Origin: Pseudomonadales bacterium | GTDB taxonomy: Bacteria; Pseudomonadota; Gammaproteobacteria; Pseudomonadales; DC-out160 | Length of the DNA: 64,000 nucleotides | NCBI GenBank assembly: GCA_019090455.1 | Contig: JAHRWA010000010.1 | Location: 1-64,000, forward strand | Direction: 5' to 3' | Part shown: in pieces, positions 35,380-45,404 of the stretch | Layout: every line of letters starts with the position of its first letter | Numbering within the stretch: position 1 is the first letter of the stretch | The notes under the pieces: generated by a model | Database searches by the model: none | What the model was told of the DNA's origin: nothing | What the model saw: the letters and a program-made list of their open reading frames with translations, nothing else | Made by a program: the position numbers and the translations under genes

Positions 35380-36663
35380 TTGTTTCGTACTATGATCAAA
35401 ATACCTTTATACATAAATAGAATTCCGCCTTTTTTTCTGCGCTGCTTAGAGTTTCTTTGCTCCCTACTTTCCTTTCGGCTCTTACATGGCTTAGCGAGCA
35501 TCGCAGGTTCTTTGGCTTATTATCTCAGCCCGAAGCAGCGCAAAAGAGTCATGAATAATTTGGCCATTGCGACAGCCCTTTCTTTAACAGAAGCTGAAAT
35601 GAAGAGCGTGGCCAAAGGTGCTTTTCAGAATCTGTACATAACAACGTTTGATTACTTTAAATTACGGATTAGCCAATCGGCTGTAGAAACACTTGTCAGC
35701 GCTGAGAACATTGAAGCAGTAGAAAACTTACAGAAAAAAGGACAAGGTGTCATTCTTGTAGGCGCACATCAGGCAAATTGGGAAATCCCCTTTCTAATCT
35801 CCAGTACGACAATGCAGGGAGTTGGCATTGGTGGCTCGTTTTTTGCTGCTTGGCTGAGCGTCTGGATTCACTCCCTCAGGACGATGTTTGGTGGTACGAT
35901 GATTAACCCTGAAAATGCCGTAGTAATGGGAATGAAAGCCTTGCGTCAGGGAAAGTTTGTTGCGTCGGCCATGGACCAAGCATTACCAGAGGGGTCACAC
36001 AGTTTGAATTTTTTAGGCACTCGAGCATGGTGTACGATGACACCAGCATTGTGGTCTTACCGAACTGGCTGCCCTTTAGTTGTGATGACCACACGTCGAG
36101 TGAAAAATGGATCTGATTGCCCTTATATCACACATTATTCCGAGCCTATCTGGCCTGATACCCAATCACCATTTAGACCCGAATTGCGGAGGTTAACTCA
36201 AGCTGCGACGCGAATACTGGAGGAGAGCATACTAGAAAGGCCAGAACAATATTTATGGCATCACCATCGTTGGCGACAAGATGTCCCCGGTAAAGTTAAG
36301 ACACAGTTTCAGCATGATTTTATTCTGATTATTTTGCCTGAGGACCCCCTCGCTTGTGAAGCAATAATAACAGGTCTTTCCGTGTTGGAGATATTGTATC
36401 CCCGTGGTTTTATCACACTGATGAAACCTGCTAATGTTCCTTGTGCGACAACTTTCGAAGTGCGGCCCTATGACTGCCGCCAAGATATTCTTATTCGGGA
36501 TTGGAGGTTTCAGATGGTGATTAATTTTTATGGTGACTCAAGCCTAGGTGATCATTTTCTTCGTTTGGGGGTTTTTGAGGTGTTGGATGTAGCCTCCCAG
36601 AAAAACCCCCAGTACCTTCGAGATCAGGATATTGCTTCGCTGCTTAAGCAACAGCTAATTTAA
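35380..36663 (+). CDS. LpxL-type lysophospholipid acyltransferase with a C-terminal extra domain
   Basis: Residues about 40-310 match the LpxL/HtrB acyltransferase family: VGAHQANWEIP carries the H-x4-E motif (His130, Glu135), then MALRQGKF-like and MDQALPEGSHSLNFLG blocks and PEQYLWHHHRW near residue 287. Usual family members stop at about 300 residues; this one has another 115 (DFILIILPEDPLACEAIITG onward), whose first strand-helix pattern looks like the start of a GT9 (heptosyltransferase) domain, but the rest is missing. The TTG start has AGGA 8 nt upstream; ATG at 35392 is possible. It is divergent from the KAS III/ThDP cluster and could acylate its product. Confidence 0.75.
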   Translation: MFRTMIKIPLYINRIPPFFLRCLEFLCSLLSFRLLHGLASIAGSLAYYLSPKQRKRVMNNLAIATALSLTEAEMKSVAKGAFQNLYITTFDYFKLRISQSAVETLVSAENIEAVENLQKKGQGVILVGAHQANWEIPFLISSTTMQGVGIGGSFFAAWLSVWIHSLRTMFGGTMINPENAVVMGMKALRQGKFVASAMDQALPEGSHSLNFLGTRAWCTMTPALWSYRTGCPLVVMTTRRVKNGSDCPYITHYSEPIWPDTQSPFRPELRRLTQAATRILEESILERPEQYLWHHHRWRQDVPGKVKTQFQHDFILIILPEDPLACEAIITGLSVLEILYPRGFITLMKPANVPCATTFEVRPYDCRQDILIRDWRFQMVINFYGDSSLGDHFLRLGVFEVLDVASQKNPQYLRDQDIASLLKQQLI

Positions 36664-36737
36664 GGGGGACCTGTTTTATTTCGTACAATCTAAATCATTG
36701 TGAGTCTAACTCAATATAAGTAGCTCCTAACTCAACT

Positions 36738-39128
36738 TTAAGCTGCCTTACTTGAACTTGATACGGGTGATCGCAGTTTCACTTTTCCTGGATCTTTCCC
36801 CACTCTATTGTCCAAAGCCAACAACAAGGAAGCGAAGAAAAAGAAATCAACCAATATGGCGAAGAATACAGTAATTGAAGTCAGAATCCCCATGTTCGCA
36901 CTAGGCAAAAAGTGGGAGGTAGCCATAATACCAAAACATCCCACCAGTATTATCGAAGTTGAAACAAGAGCTACGCCAACGGTACTAAATGCGTAACGTA
37001 CCGCCTCGGGAGTCTCTAGCTTTTTCTCTCGCTTCGCTCTGACATATTTAGTCAAAAAGTGCACCGTATCATCCACAACGATACCAATGGTTAAGCAAGC
37101 CACCACCGACACTGCCAAATCAATCTTACCCACTAACAAACCCCACAAGCCGAAGGACATCAGAGCGGGTACCATATTCGGAATCACGCTTAATAAGCCG
37201 TATTTAAAAGAGCCTAAAGCAAACATAATCAACAGCGAAATCATCGCTAGCGCGGTCACCGCACCGCCTATCATATTGAGCATATTACTTTGCGACATAT
37301 CACTCATGAGCAACTCTAAGCTCGTGCCTTTCGTCTTCATGTAATCGGGGATGTTGGCTTCTATCCATTCCGCTGCTTCCGCTTCAAATTTTAAGACGCC
37401 ATTGGATTCCATTAAATTCAGTGTCACAATCAGTCGCGTTGCCTCTTTATTCATCATCAGCTGATCATCTAAGCCTAACCCCAAAGGCAATGATAATTCA
37501 TACATCAATAGATATTGTGACGCTAGCTCTCGTTCTTCAGGCAATCGATAGAAACTGGCTTCGCCTGAATTCATATCGCGATTAAGCCGTTTCATCACAT
37601 CAGAAAAACTCATTACTGCTGCGACGCTCTCGTGCTCTGTCGCCCAAGTCGTGAAGGAATCTAAATACATCAAGTACTCCGGCTCCACCACTCCACCCGC
37701 ATCTTTAGCCGTAAAGGAATAATTGATGCGAGCCATTCCGCCCATTTCCTTCATCATAAAATCATTGGCACGACGCACTTCATAGGTATCGTCAAAGTAC
37801 TCCACCCAAACATCATTAAAAATATTCATGGGTAACAGTGAAATCAAAAACACTAATAACAATCCTGAAAAAACCAATAACGGACGAAAACGGCGCACCA
37901 CAAAATCACCGAACCAATTCATCCCTATTTGATACCAATCTTTCCCTTTTGGTTTCGCGAGCCAAGGTTCTTCTGGAGACACTAAAATTAATGCGGGTAA
38001 CAATGCGAGTGACAACACCATTGCTGCCATAACGCCAATCGCTACCAGATTACCTAAATCGCCAAATGGAGGGGATTCGGATGTATTTAACATTAAGAAG
38101 CCAATTGCTGTGGTCACGCTGGTCATAATCACGGGCTGGAAATTCACTCTTAAACTTTCTAACACCGCCGCTTTCTTTACCAATCCGTCTTGTCGCTGAT
38201 GTTGGTAGGTCAAAATAATATGGAGACAATCGGCAACACCCAAGGTCAGAATGATCGCGGGACCAAAAGCAGAAATAGGTTGAAAGACGATACCTAATGC
38301 CGCCACGATACCGATAGCCACCATATTCGAACCACTCACCACCAATAAGGTCATGAAAGTTCCCAAAAAACTACGCAAGAAAATCAGCATAAAAGTGATG
38401 GCGATAAACATGGACTTAGGTGCCATTTCAAACAACGCTGCATCGGTTTCACTGGCCATCGCTTCACTAAAGATAACGGTCCCGGTTAATTTGAAGGAGA
38501 CATCGGGGTACTTCTCCCGATATTTAGCGAGCATATCGCGAGAGGATTGCGCGACAAAAGCGGCTCCACTCAACGACTCATCCATCACCACTGTAATGGC
38601 AACACCAGCGACGTGTCCTGCCTCTGAAATAAGTGAGTCCACTAGCAGAGGCTCGTTAAGCGCAACGCCTTTTACGTAATCTAGTTTTTCATCGCTAAAG
38701 TTAAGCGCATCCTCAACCAGGAACTCAACCAGTAAGTCGTCACCCTCGACCCTCGGTTGCTGAAAGTTAGTCAACGAGCTAACCCTAACCGATTGCGGTA
38801 ACGTCCACGCCTCCTGGGTTAATTCCTCTAATATCGACAGGTTTTCACGAGTGAAGACATTATTATTCTTCGGATGAGCTAGAAAAATAATGATATCGTT
38901 AGAACTGTAATCCGCCTCCATTTCGGTAAACCGAGAAAACTCGTCGCTCTCTTTATCAAAGAAGCTACGCGGATTATTGTTCATTTCAAAAAAACGAATG
39001 CCGCTACCCGCGCCTAGAATGAGAACGATAGACATCAGAATAATAGGCCACGGTCTATCGACGATAAATTGTTGAGTTGCAGCGACTAGGCGATTTAGAA
39101 AACGACTTGTTTGACTGAGTTCAGACAT
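36738..39128 (-). CDS. MMPL/RND-superfamily transporter
   Basis: Twelve-helix inner-membrane exporter related to the MMPL and hopanoid-transporter (HpnN) branch of the RND superfamily, two halves each with a periplasmic loop. The first TM is WPIILMSIVLILGAGSGIRF; the helix 4 motif is GVADCLHIILTYQHQRQDG, and its second-half counterpart GIVVDDTVHFLTKYVRAKREK. Both keep the acidic residues for proton coupling. Length 796. Lipid or hydrophobic small-molecule export is likely. It points toward the acyltransferase gene and could share a physiological setting with it, but the genes are convergent, with only 74 bp between their stops. Confidence 0.88.
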   Translation of the reverse strand: MSELSQTSRFLNRLVAATQQFIVDRPWPIILMSIVLILGAGSGIRFFEMNNNPRSFFDKESDEFSRFTEMEADYSSNDIIIFLAHPKNNNVFTRENLSILEELTQEAWTLPQSVRVSSLTNFQQPRVEGDDLLVEFLVEDALNFSDEKLDYVKGVALNEPLLVDSLISEAGHVAGVAITVVMDESLSGAAFVAQSSRDMLAKYREKYPDVSFKLTGTVIFSEAMASETDAALFEMAPKSMFIAITFMLIFLRSFLGTFMTLLVVSGSNMVAIGIVAALGIVFQPISAFGPAIILTLGVADCLHIILTYQHQRQDGLVKKAAVLESLRVNFQPVIMTSVTTAIGFLMLNTSESPPFGDLGNLVAIGVMAAMVLSLALLPALILVSPEEPWLAKPKGKDWYQIGMNWFGDFVVRRFRPLLVFSGLLLVFLISLLPMNIFNDVWVEYFDDTYEVRRANDFMMKEMGGMARINYSFTAKDAGGVVEPEYLMYLDSFTTWATEHESVAAVMSFSDVMKRLNRDMNSGEASFYRLPEERELASQYLLMYELSLPLGLGLDDQLMMNKEATRLIVTLNLMESNGVLKFEAEAAEWIEANIPDYMKTKGTSLELLMSDMSQSNMLNMIGGAVTALAMISLLIMFALGSFKYGLLSVIPNMVPALMSFGLWGLLVGKIDLAVSVVACLTIGIVVDDTVHFLTKYVRAKREKKLETPEAVRYAFSTVGVALVSTSIILVGCFGIMATSHFLPSANMGILTSITVFFAILVDFFFFASLLLALDNRVGKDPGKVKLRSPVSSSSKAA

Positions 39129-39277
39129 TATTTATCTCATCCATAAGGGCAGATCTGAAAAGACTCTCAATCCAGATTTGCAAAAAACAAAACGCACCCA
39201 TACTACGATTAAATTAATCGATAACCAAACTCTAAATCTATTAGGCCCATAAAGACTATATCGATATGCGAGCTTCA

Positions 39278-40555
39278 TTAGCCCATAAACTTCATCCATC
39301 CCATTAGGCCAAAGAATAGAAATGACAACGTTAACATTGCCACTGTCGCGGGCTTATTAACAAACTCTCCCACCCAAGCACGCTTACCATTTAAAATCAG
39401 CAATGCCACGGCCAACAAAGGAATGAATACCGCTCCGATAACCGCATAGAGTTTTTGCACTTCTTTAAAACTCATGAGTAATCCGAGAAGAGGAATAATC
39501 GACAACCCCAACAAATAAAAACGATAGGGTTTGGACTGAGTAAGATTGGTCGACAAACCGGTTGTTGTGGGTTTTATAAATAGTCGCCAGATATCCGCAA
39601 ACAAATAAGGAACTGATTGCCAAACGCCTAACAGACTGGAAAAAATTGCCGAGAAGGCTCCCACCAGAAAAAGCCAATAACCCCAAACCCCTAACGAGTT
39701 TTCCAAACTCTTCGCTAAGGTCACTAATAAATTAGCGCCACGCCCCTCGATCTCAAGCGTACTACCGATAATCACCATGGCAATACCGAATAGCACTGTC
39801 ATGGCATAACCCACCGCTAGATCCATCCGGCACAGTTTTATAAACTCCGGCCCCACTCTCCCCTTTTCTCTAATCCAATACCCATAACACAGTATGGTAA
39901 GCGTACCACCCACACCACCAATGAGCGCAACCGTCCAGGTAATGCCTGATCCTTTTGCATCAGGAATGGACGGCACTAGCAAACCGGATAGCACTTCTGA
40001 CGTGCCAGGCCAAATCAAAATCGCTGTTAATATGACGGTAAAAAACATGATGCCAATACAAATCCCCATCACATATTCAAACAGCTTAAAGTTACCCACG
40101 AGCACCAAGCACAATCCAATCATACTGGCGATAAAGCCAAATATGACTTTCCCATTTTGCACATCATCGAATAAAGGAATCATCGCCAGTAAAGTAATGC
40201 CACAAGCACTCATCAAAGCCGAGCCCACAAAAAAAGACCATAGCAAGAGATAAGGTAAAAATAGCCACCCTACTACCTTGCCAAAATGTTCAGCTACTCC
40301 CTCCAAAAAAGTATCGCCTGTGGCAAGTTGCCATCGAGCAAGCCCTTCGGTTAAAACGAATTTGAACAACCCACCCACTAACACGGCCCAGAGTATGGCC
40401 AACCCCAATTGACTACCAGCAAAACTCGCCGTAGCGAGATCACCCGCACCAACGCCGGTGGCTGCCACCAATAAACCCGGAACAATCATCGTCAAAAACG
40501 GAGGGCTAGTTTTGTCTTCTACGCTGCTCATATGCATTTTCCGTAAGCTGTTCAA
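39278..40555 (-). CDS. Nramp-family transporter lacking the DPGN metal motif
   Basis: Eleven-helix symporter recognised by PGLLVAATGVGAGDLATASF in TM1 and the general Nramp TM spacing. In canonical Mn/Fe Nramps the TM1 text is DPGN; here it reads GAGD, with Gly in place of the binding Asp and Asp in place of Asn (Asp39). The TM6 Met-containing motif is also not visible (VGAFSAIFSSLLGVWQS). It is therefore an outlying branch, and the substrate (another metal, or not a metal) is uncertain. It is 149 bp upstream of the transporter gene at 36738 on the same strand. Confidence 0.85.
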   Translation of the reverse strand: MNSLRKMHMSSVEDKTSPPFLTMIVPGLLVAATGVGAGDLATASFAGSQLGLAILWAVLVGGLFKFVLTEGLARWQLATGDTFLEGVAEHFGKVVGWLFLPYLLLWSFFVGSALMSACGITLLAMIPLFDDVQNGKVIFGFIASMIGLCLVLVGNFKLFEYVMGICIGIMFFTVILTAILIWPGTSEVLSGLLVPSIPDAKGSGITWTVALIGGVGGTLTILCYGYWIREKGRVGPEFIKLCRMDLAVGYAMTVLFGIAMVIIGSTLEIEGRGANLLVTLAKSLENSLGVWGYWLFLVGAFSAIFSSLLGVWQSVPYLFADIWRLFIKPTTTGLSTNLTQSKPYRFYLLGLSIIPLLGLLMSFKEVQKLYAVIGAVFIPLLAVALLILNGKRAWVGEFVNKPATVAMLTLSFLFFGLMGWMKFMG

Positions 40556-41072
40556 TAGAAGGAAAGCATAAGAAATTCAAACACAAATAGCGAATGGAAT
40601 ATTGGCGATCGACGCCAGATAAAAAGAAGATTTTAAATGCTCGATACAATAAAAAATTAGGAGGAAAATAGAAATCACACAATAAACAAAATTTATAAAT
40701 TGGGAAGAAAGTGACGAATTAGGACCAAGTGGTAAATCAACATCAAAAAACACTGACCTTTCTTAAGCGTAGAAACCCCTGTATCTCGATAGACTCTATA
40801 CTAATTCTGCCACTATCCTCTGAAACTATTATAGGCTAGCTTTGTATCGTTTCATTAAGATGACACTTAAAGGAGATGATAAATCCCCAAGTCCAAAGAA
40901 CTGGAACCTGGGCATTATCGTAGCTCGTCATTCATTTTGAAGACAGCATAAATTAAGTACTTGTCCTCCAAATTACGGAAAGCTAAATTAAGCGTCCAGC
41001 GAGAAAAGCGCCCTAGCTTCACTCAACTGGCGCAGAATTTTGAACACTCACTTTGGTGGCACGGTTGTACGA
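40556..41072. other. Intergenic region, no clear gene
   Basis: About 520 bp between the Nramp-like gene start and the RTX-repeat lipoprotein end. I see no gene. A 26-codon ATG ORF at 40860 on the plus strand is too short to support. A plus-strand stretch reads FTQLAQNFEHSLWWHGCTI near 41020-41070, overlapping the lipoprotein end, and could be a degraded gene, but I do not recognise it. Confidence 0.35.
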
Positions 41073-42560
41073 TCACTCAAGAACAAGTAATTGAATATCA
41101 CTATCAACAAAACTTATCCCATTGCTAAAATCTAACGACTCAACTTTACTATTATCATTTAAAAAGTAGTAAGAAACCCTTAACATATCCTCTGTACCCA
41201 AAATAAAAATAACTAGGTCATGACTTTGACGACGAAGCTGAACATTCGCTGGCGTTATAGAATCTCCGAATACAACCCTATCAATTTCTCCATTAATAGT
41301 TGAGGAGTCGAAAATAGTATCTAGGCCATAACCAATATCAAAGATATAAGTATCATTCCCTTCTTTACCTTCCAGCCTATCATCTCCAGCCCCACCATCT
41401 AATAAATCATCACCATCATTGCTGCTAATTAGAACATCATCACCCGCGGTTCCCTCGAGTATTAGCAAGCGAATATCACTATCAACAAAACTTATCCCAT
41501 TGTTAAAATCTAACAACTCAACTTTACTATTATCATTTAAAAAGTAGTGCGAGGCCCTTAATTTATCCTCGGTACCTAAGATAGAAATCACTAAGTCATT
41601 ATTTTCACGCCGAAGTAGAATATTCTCTGGTGTTATATCATCGCCGAATACAACCCTGTCGATTTCGCCATCAATATTTGACAAGTCGAAGATAGTATCT
41701 AGTCCATAACCAATATCAAAGATATAAGTATCATTCCCTTCTTTACCCTCCAATCTATCATCACCAGACCCACCATCTAATAAATCATCACCATCATTGC
41801 TGCTAATTAGAATATCATCACCCGCGGTTCCCTCAAGTATTAGCAAGCGAATATCACTATCAACGAGACTAATCCCATTGCTAAAATCTAACGACTCAAC
41901 TTTACTATTATCATTTAAAAAGTAATGCGAGACCGTTAATTTATCTTCGGCGCCTAAAATAGAAATCACCAAGTTATTAGTTTCACGCCGAAGTAGAATA
42001 TTCTCTGGCGTTATAGCATCTCCGAATACAACCCTATCGATTTCGCCATCAATATTTGAGAGGTCGAAGATAGTATCTAGACCATAACCAATATCAAAGA
42101 TATAAGTATCATTCCCTTCTTTACCCTCCAACTGATCATCACCAAAACCACCATCTAATAGATCATCGCCATCATTGCTGCTAATGAGAATATCATCACC
42201 CGCGGTTCCCTCGAGTATTAGCAAACGAATATCACTATCAACAAAGCTTATCCCATTGCTAAAATCTAAAGACTCAACTTTACGATTATCATTTAAAAAG
42301 TAGTAAGTAACCCTTAACACATCCTCTGTACCTAAAATAGAAATCACTAAGTCATCATTTTGACGCCGGATCTGAACGTTCTCTGGCGTTATAGCATCTC
42401 CGAATACAACCCTATCGATTTCGCCATCAATATTTGAGACGTCGAAGATAGTATCTAGACCATAACCAATATCAAAGATATAAGTATCATTCCCTTCTTT
42501 ACCTTCCAACTGATCATCACCAAAACCACCATCTAAAATATCATCAGTATCATAACCCAC
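41073..42560. repeat. Four 378-bp direct repeats encoding the RTX units
   Basis: Near-identical DNA blocks of about 378 bp lie back to back inside the lipoprotein gene; for example the phrase GGTTCCCTCGAGTATTAGCA recurs near 41445, 41825 (one change) and 42205. They differ by scattered substitutions. They are prone to recombination and to mis-assembly. Confidence 0.85.
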
Positions 42561-44615
42561 TAGGTAATCTTGAGTAGGGCTTCCTTCTAAAACGAAAAGT
42601 TTTATGTCACTCTGGTTCCAGCTAATACCATTGTTAAAGACTATATTGAAATCATCAAAGCCAGTATCTATAAAATAGTTTGTCGCCTCAAAGCTTTCTC
42701 CCGTATTATCCACGGTAATAATAAGGTTTTCGCCAACTCGATCCAAATTTATATCTGGGGGCTGCACCCCTTCACCAAACTCGATGCTATCAATATAAGA
42801 ACCGATTACTCCCAGATTATCCCCTTCCCAGACCGCATTAATAGTTTTTATTATATTCCCACCCACACAAAAAGTAGTATTGAGCCACTCGATTATCTCC
42901 ACTTCACTCCACCCCGCAGCAATATCCAATGCAATAGCCTTCACCAGTGATTCCTCTGATGAAGGCACTCCATTTTCTCCGCATTGATCGGTATAAATTT
43001 GAGTCGCGCGATCTCGATTGTAGCGCGAAGGTATTAGAGTACATGTATTCTGAGCAGTATAAGTGTCGCTACTTTCACCATCTGAATAAGTAAACAATGA
43101 TTCCTCATTTAAAATTCGCCAATCTTCATTGAAATAGTTTAAATCATTAGCTATTTGGCCGGACCTCAAGACTGTGTCGTCGTCCGCTGATCCATTATAA
43201 TCCCCTAACAAACCTTCAACATTTCCACTCATATCAGAACTAAGACCAACCCGAACTGTTGCCCCACCGTTAGTTCCACCGATGAAGACCCAGTTACCTC
43301 TTGTATCACTTCCATAAATTCCAGTGGCTGATTTTGATAGAATACCGCCACCATTTAAGGTCACAGAATTATTTGTATTCATAGAATAGGGCATACCATC
43401 GACTAGCAGAGCGTTGGTTCTAAAGTCATACTCCACAATATTACTATTAAGCCGCATTGCAGATCCTATGTTAATTGATACGCAGCCTAGTTGAAGTTGC
43501 CGGGTTTGCACCTCGAAATCGCCAGCACCTTTTTCTCGAATAAAAACAAACTCCCCTCCTAACTGATTATCATAAAAAAGGCCGTCAATTGTGATGATGT
43601 GGGGGTCACCGCTTGACGAACCGTCATCGCCACCACACTCTACTGGTTGTCCTGATAACCTCTTATTAATGCATTCACTTAAATCGAAAATGGATTGCAC
43701 ATAACCCGCTCCCGCAGTAATGCATTCTATGGGGTTCTTACACCCAAACACGTTTGAGGCTGCACTCCTCCCCACCCCAGCTACACTACCATTACAGTTC
43801 CCTGTACATGATACCCCTTGAACTATATGTAATGTTTGAGGTAGCGTATCGACGAGTCCACTTTCCTCGGTTGCCTCTGAATTCCCTAAAGCGCAGGTAT
43901 TTTCAATGCTACTATATTGGCCATCGAACACCTCGGTATTGCATTCGTCGATCTTAATTAATAAATACGTAACTACCTGTTCACCAAAGTCAGGAACAAT
44001 AAGTTTAACGCTCATCACCGATATTTCTTCTTCTCCGGGAACGCTGTCATTATGTAATCGTGCAATTAATGTAGTTGAGCCGTCTCCGACATCAATCTCT
44101 ATCGGAATAGCAATTTTTCTAGTAAAACCGCGCTGTAAGGCGTTGGTCATAATATTATTATGAGCGGATATGTCATATCGACTTTGAACAAGGTCATAAT
44201 AAGCTGGCTCAGTCAGTATTGGGGTGACGATGTCGGGAATGCCTCCCTCAGAATAGGCAAATCGTCGACTTGATGACTGATCCCCCAGAGTAACACGCAA
44301 TACATTTAACCCCTGAAATAGCCCTGTGACCTGACCCTGGGCTAGTCCATCATTAATAATTAAATCACTCGTAACATCTTCTCCGTTTAGCCAAACCACC
44401 AATTCAGAAGGTTCGCCTAAAAAGCTTACAGTTATCTCCGTAGAGTTCGCAGATAAATAAACACCCTCTGCCGGTGATACAATATCGATATTATTAACAA
44501 CACTACAACTCAATACGAACAAGCTTATACATATTGATATAAAACTACGTAGGAGGTTCAATAACAATGAAGTTGGGCGGAGAGTAATACACGAGAAACA
44601 ATTGATTGTTGTCAT
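41073..44615 (-). CDS. Large surface lipoprotein: VWD domain plus RTX-like repeats
   Basis: A lipobox (LFVLSC) after a hydrophobic stretch (residues 20-37) predicts an anchored lipoprotein. A VWD domain follows at about 330-480 (SGDPHIITIDGLFYDN and GLLGDYNGSADDD). From about residue 690 to the end come four near-identical 126-residue units, each with an RTX nonapeptide part (GGFGDDQLEGKEGNDTYIF) and a haemolysin-Ca-binding-related part (VVFGDAITPENVQIRR). These bind calcium and are typical of exported adhesins. The last unit ends DSDIQLLVLE directly at a stop where other units continue GTAGDD, so the tail may be truncated. No type I secretion genes lie nearby. Confidence 0.85.
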   Translation of the reverse strand: MTTINCFSCITLRPTSLLLNLLRSFISICISLFVLSCSVVNNIDIVSPAEGVYLSANSTEITVSFLGEPSELVVWLNGEDVTSDLIINDGLAQGQVTGLFQGLNVLRVTLGDQSSSRRFAYSEGGIPDIVTPILTEPAYYDLVQSRYDISAHNNIMTNALQRGFTRKIAIPIEIDVGDGSTTLIARLHNDSVPGEEEISVMSVKLIVPDFGEQVVTYLLIKIDECNTEVFDGQYSSIENTCALGNSEATEESGLVDTLPQTLHIVQGVSCTGNCNGSVAGVGRSAASNVFGCKNPIECITAGAGYVQSIFDLSECINKRLSGQPVECGGDDGSSSGDPHIITIDGLFYDNQLGGEFVFIREKGAGDFEVQTRQLQLGCVSINIGSAMRLNSNIVEYDFRTNALLVDGMPYSMNTNNSVTLNGGGILSKSATGIYGSDTRGNWVFIGGTNGGATVRVGLSSDMSGNVEGLLGDYNGSADDDTVLRSGQIANDLNYFNEDWRILNEESLFTYSDGESSDTYTAQNTCTLIPSRYNRDRATQIYTDQCGENGVPSSEESLVKAIALDIAAGWSEVEIIEWLNTTFCVGGNIIKTINAVWEGDNLGVIGSYIDSIEFGEGVQPPDINLDRVGENLIITVDNTGESFEATNYFIDTGFDDFNIVFNNGISWNQSDIKLFVLEGSPTQDYLVGYDTDDILDGGFGDDQLEGKEGNDTYIFDIGYGLDTIFDVSNIDGEIDRVVFGDAITPENVQIRRQNDDLVISILGTEDVLRVTYYFLNDNRKVESLDFSNGISFVDSDIRLLILEGTAGDDILISSNDGDDLLDGGFGDDQLEGKEGNDTYIFDIGYGLDTIFDLSNIDGEIDRVVFGDAITPENILLRRETNNLVISILGAEDKLTVSHYFLNDNSKVESLDFSNGISLVDSDIRLLILEGTAGDDILISSNDGDDLLDGGSGDDRLEGKEGNDTYIFDIGYGLDTIFDLSNIDGEIDRVVFGDDITPENILLRRENNDLVISILGTEDKLRASHYFLNDNSKVELLDFNNGISFVDSDIRLLILEGTAGDDVLISSNDGDDLLDGGAGDDRLEGKEGNDTYIFDIGYGLDTIFDSSTINGEIDRVVFGDSITPANVQLRRQSHDLVIFILGTEDMLRVSYYFLNDNSKVESLDFSNGISFVDSDIQLLVLE

Positions 44616-45404
44616 TATTTTTATTATTCCAATAAGATTTAATTCGCTTACATGGATTCAACATTGGATTTCATCATCAAAGCCGTTAGAAAAATAATTC
44701 ACCTGAAGATAAACGGCTACTCTTTTTTTCTGGCTTAGAGGTGTTGAAGACTACCAACAGCTCGCCAACAAAGATGCCAGATTACAGCCCAAATGCAAAG
44801 AGCTTATATACGATAAGATCGGTTTATAAGCCGTGAGAGCAATCTGAATGTGAATAGAATAAAAAGCGAGTTAAATATAGAATGCTTTCCAATATGTATT
44901 TTACCCACACATTTAGATCAGAAATAAACTTGTCTATTATCGATTGAGTATGCCGTTGGAAGGCTCAATTTCATAATTTTTTTGGGTGCATTACCGGAAA
45001 TCATCGGCGTAAATACTCTAAGTAAAAAAAAGAATGTTTTTACTCCGCGTCATCGGTTAATTGGTGCAGATACTTTTAGAAGCTTAAAACTTAGATGAAT
45101 CAGTCCAGTCCCATCGACCACAATTTTGCAAGGGTCCAACTTGATTGTTTTATTCTGGAACTATATCTTCGATTCGCGGTTCCATCCCATTTAAATCGTT
45201 GATCGAAGCCTGTTTGATCTACCGCACGAGGATGCTATCATCGCCATTAAGTTTCGGCCTAAATGCTAGCCATCCACTGCCAGTTGAAAATCTAATGTTT
45301 ATTTAAACTTTAACAGGCATTATTTCATCAAGAGCAATCGAAATAAAATGATGCAAAATAATGAACACTGGCCAGAAATACCAGTGTTCCGATAACAATA
45401 TCAG
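44616..45404. other. Long intergenic region with no clear gene
   Basis: About 790 bp upstream of the RTX lipoprotein and downstream of an acyl-CoA dehydrogenase. No intact gene. A plus-strand frame near 44720-44828 reads LRGVEDYQQLANKDARLQPK and ends at a stop, and a stretch near 45180-45290 reads as another short frame; both may be decayed coding remnants. The lipoprotein promoter should be at 44620-44750. A terminator lies at 45363-45389. Confidence 0.35.
45363..45389 (-). terminator. Terminator of the acyl-CoA dehydrogenase operon
   Basis: Perfect 9-bp inverted repeat GAACACTGG / CCAGTGTTC with a 9-nt loop, about 16 nt past the stop of the gene at 45405. On the minus strand it is followed by ATTATTTTG, T-rich enough for a Rho-independent terminator. 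Confidence 0.6.

Noticed and set aside
40860-40940. Short ATG ORF of 26 codons in the gap upstream of the Nramp-like gene
   Set aside because: Too short, with no conserved feature that I recognise.
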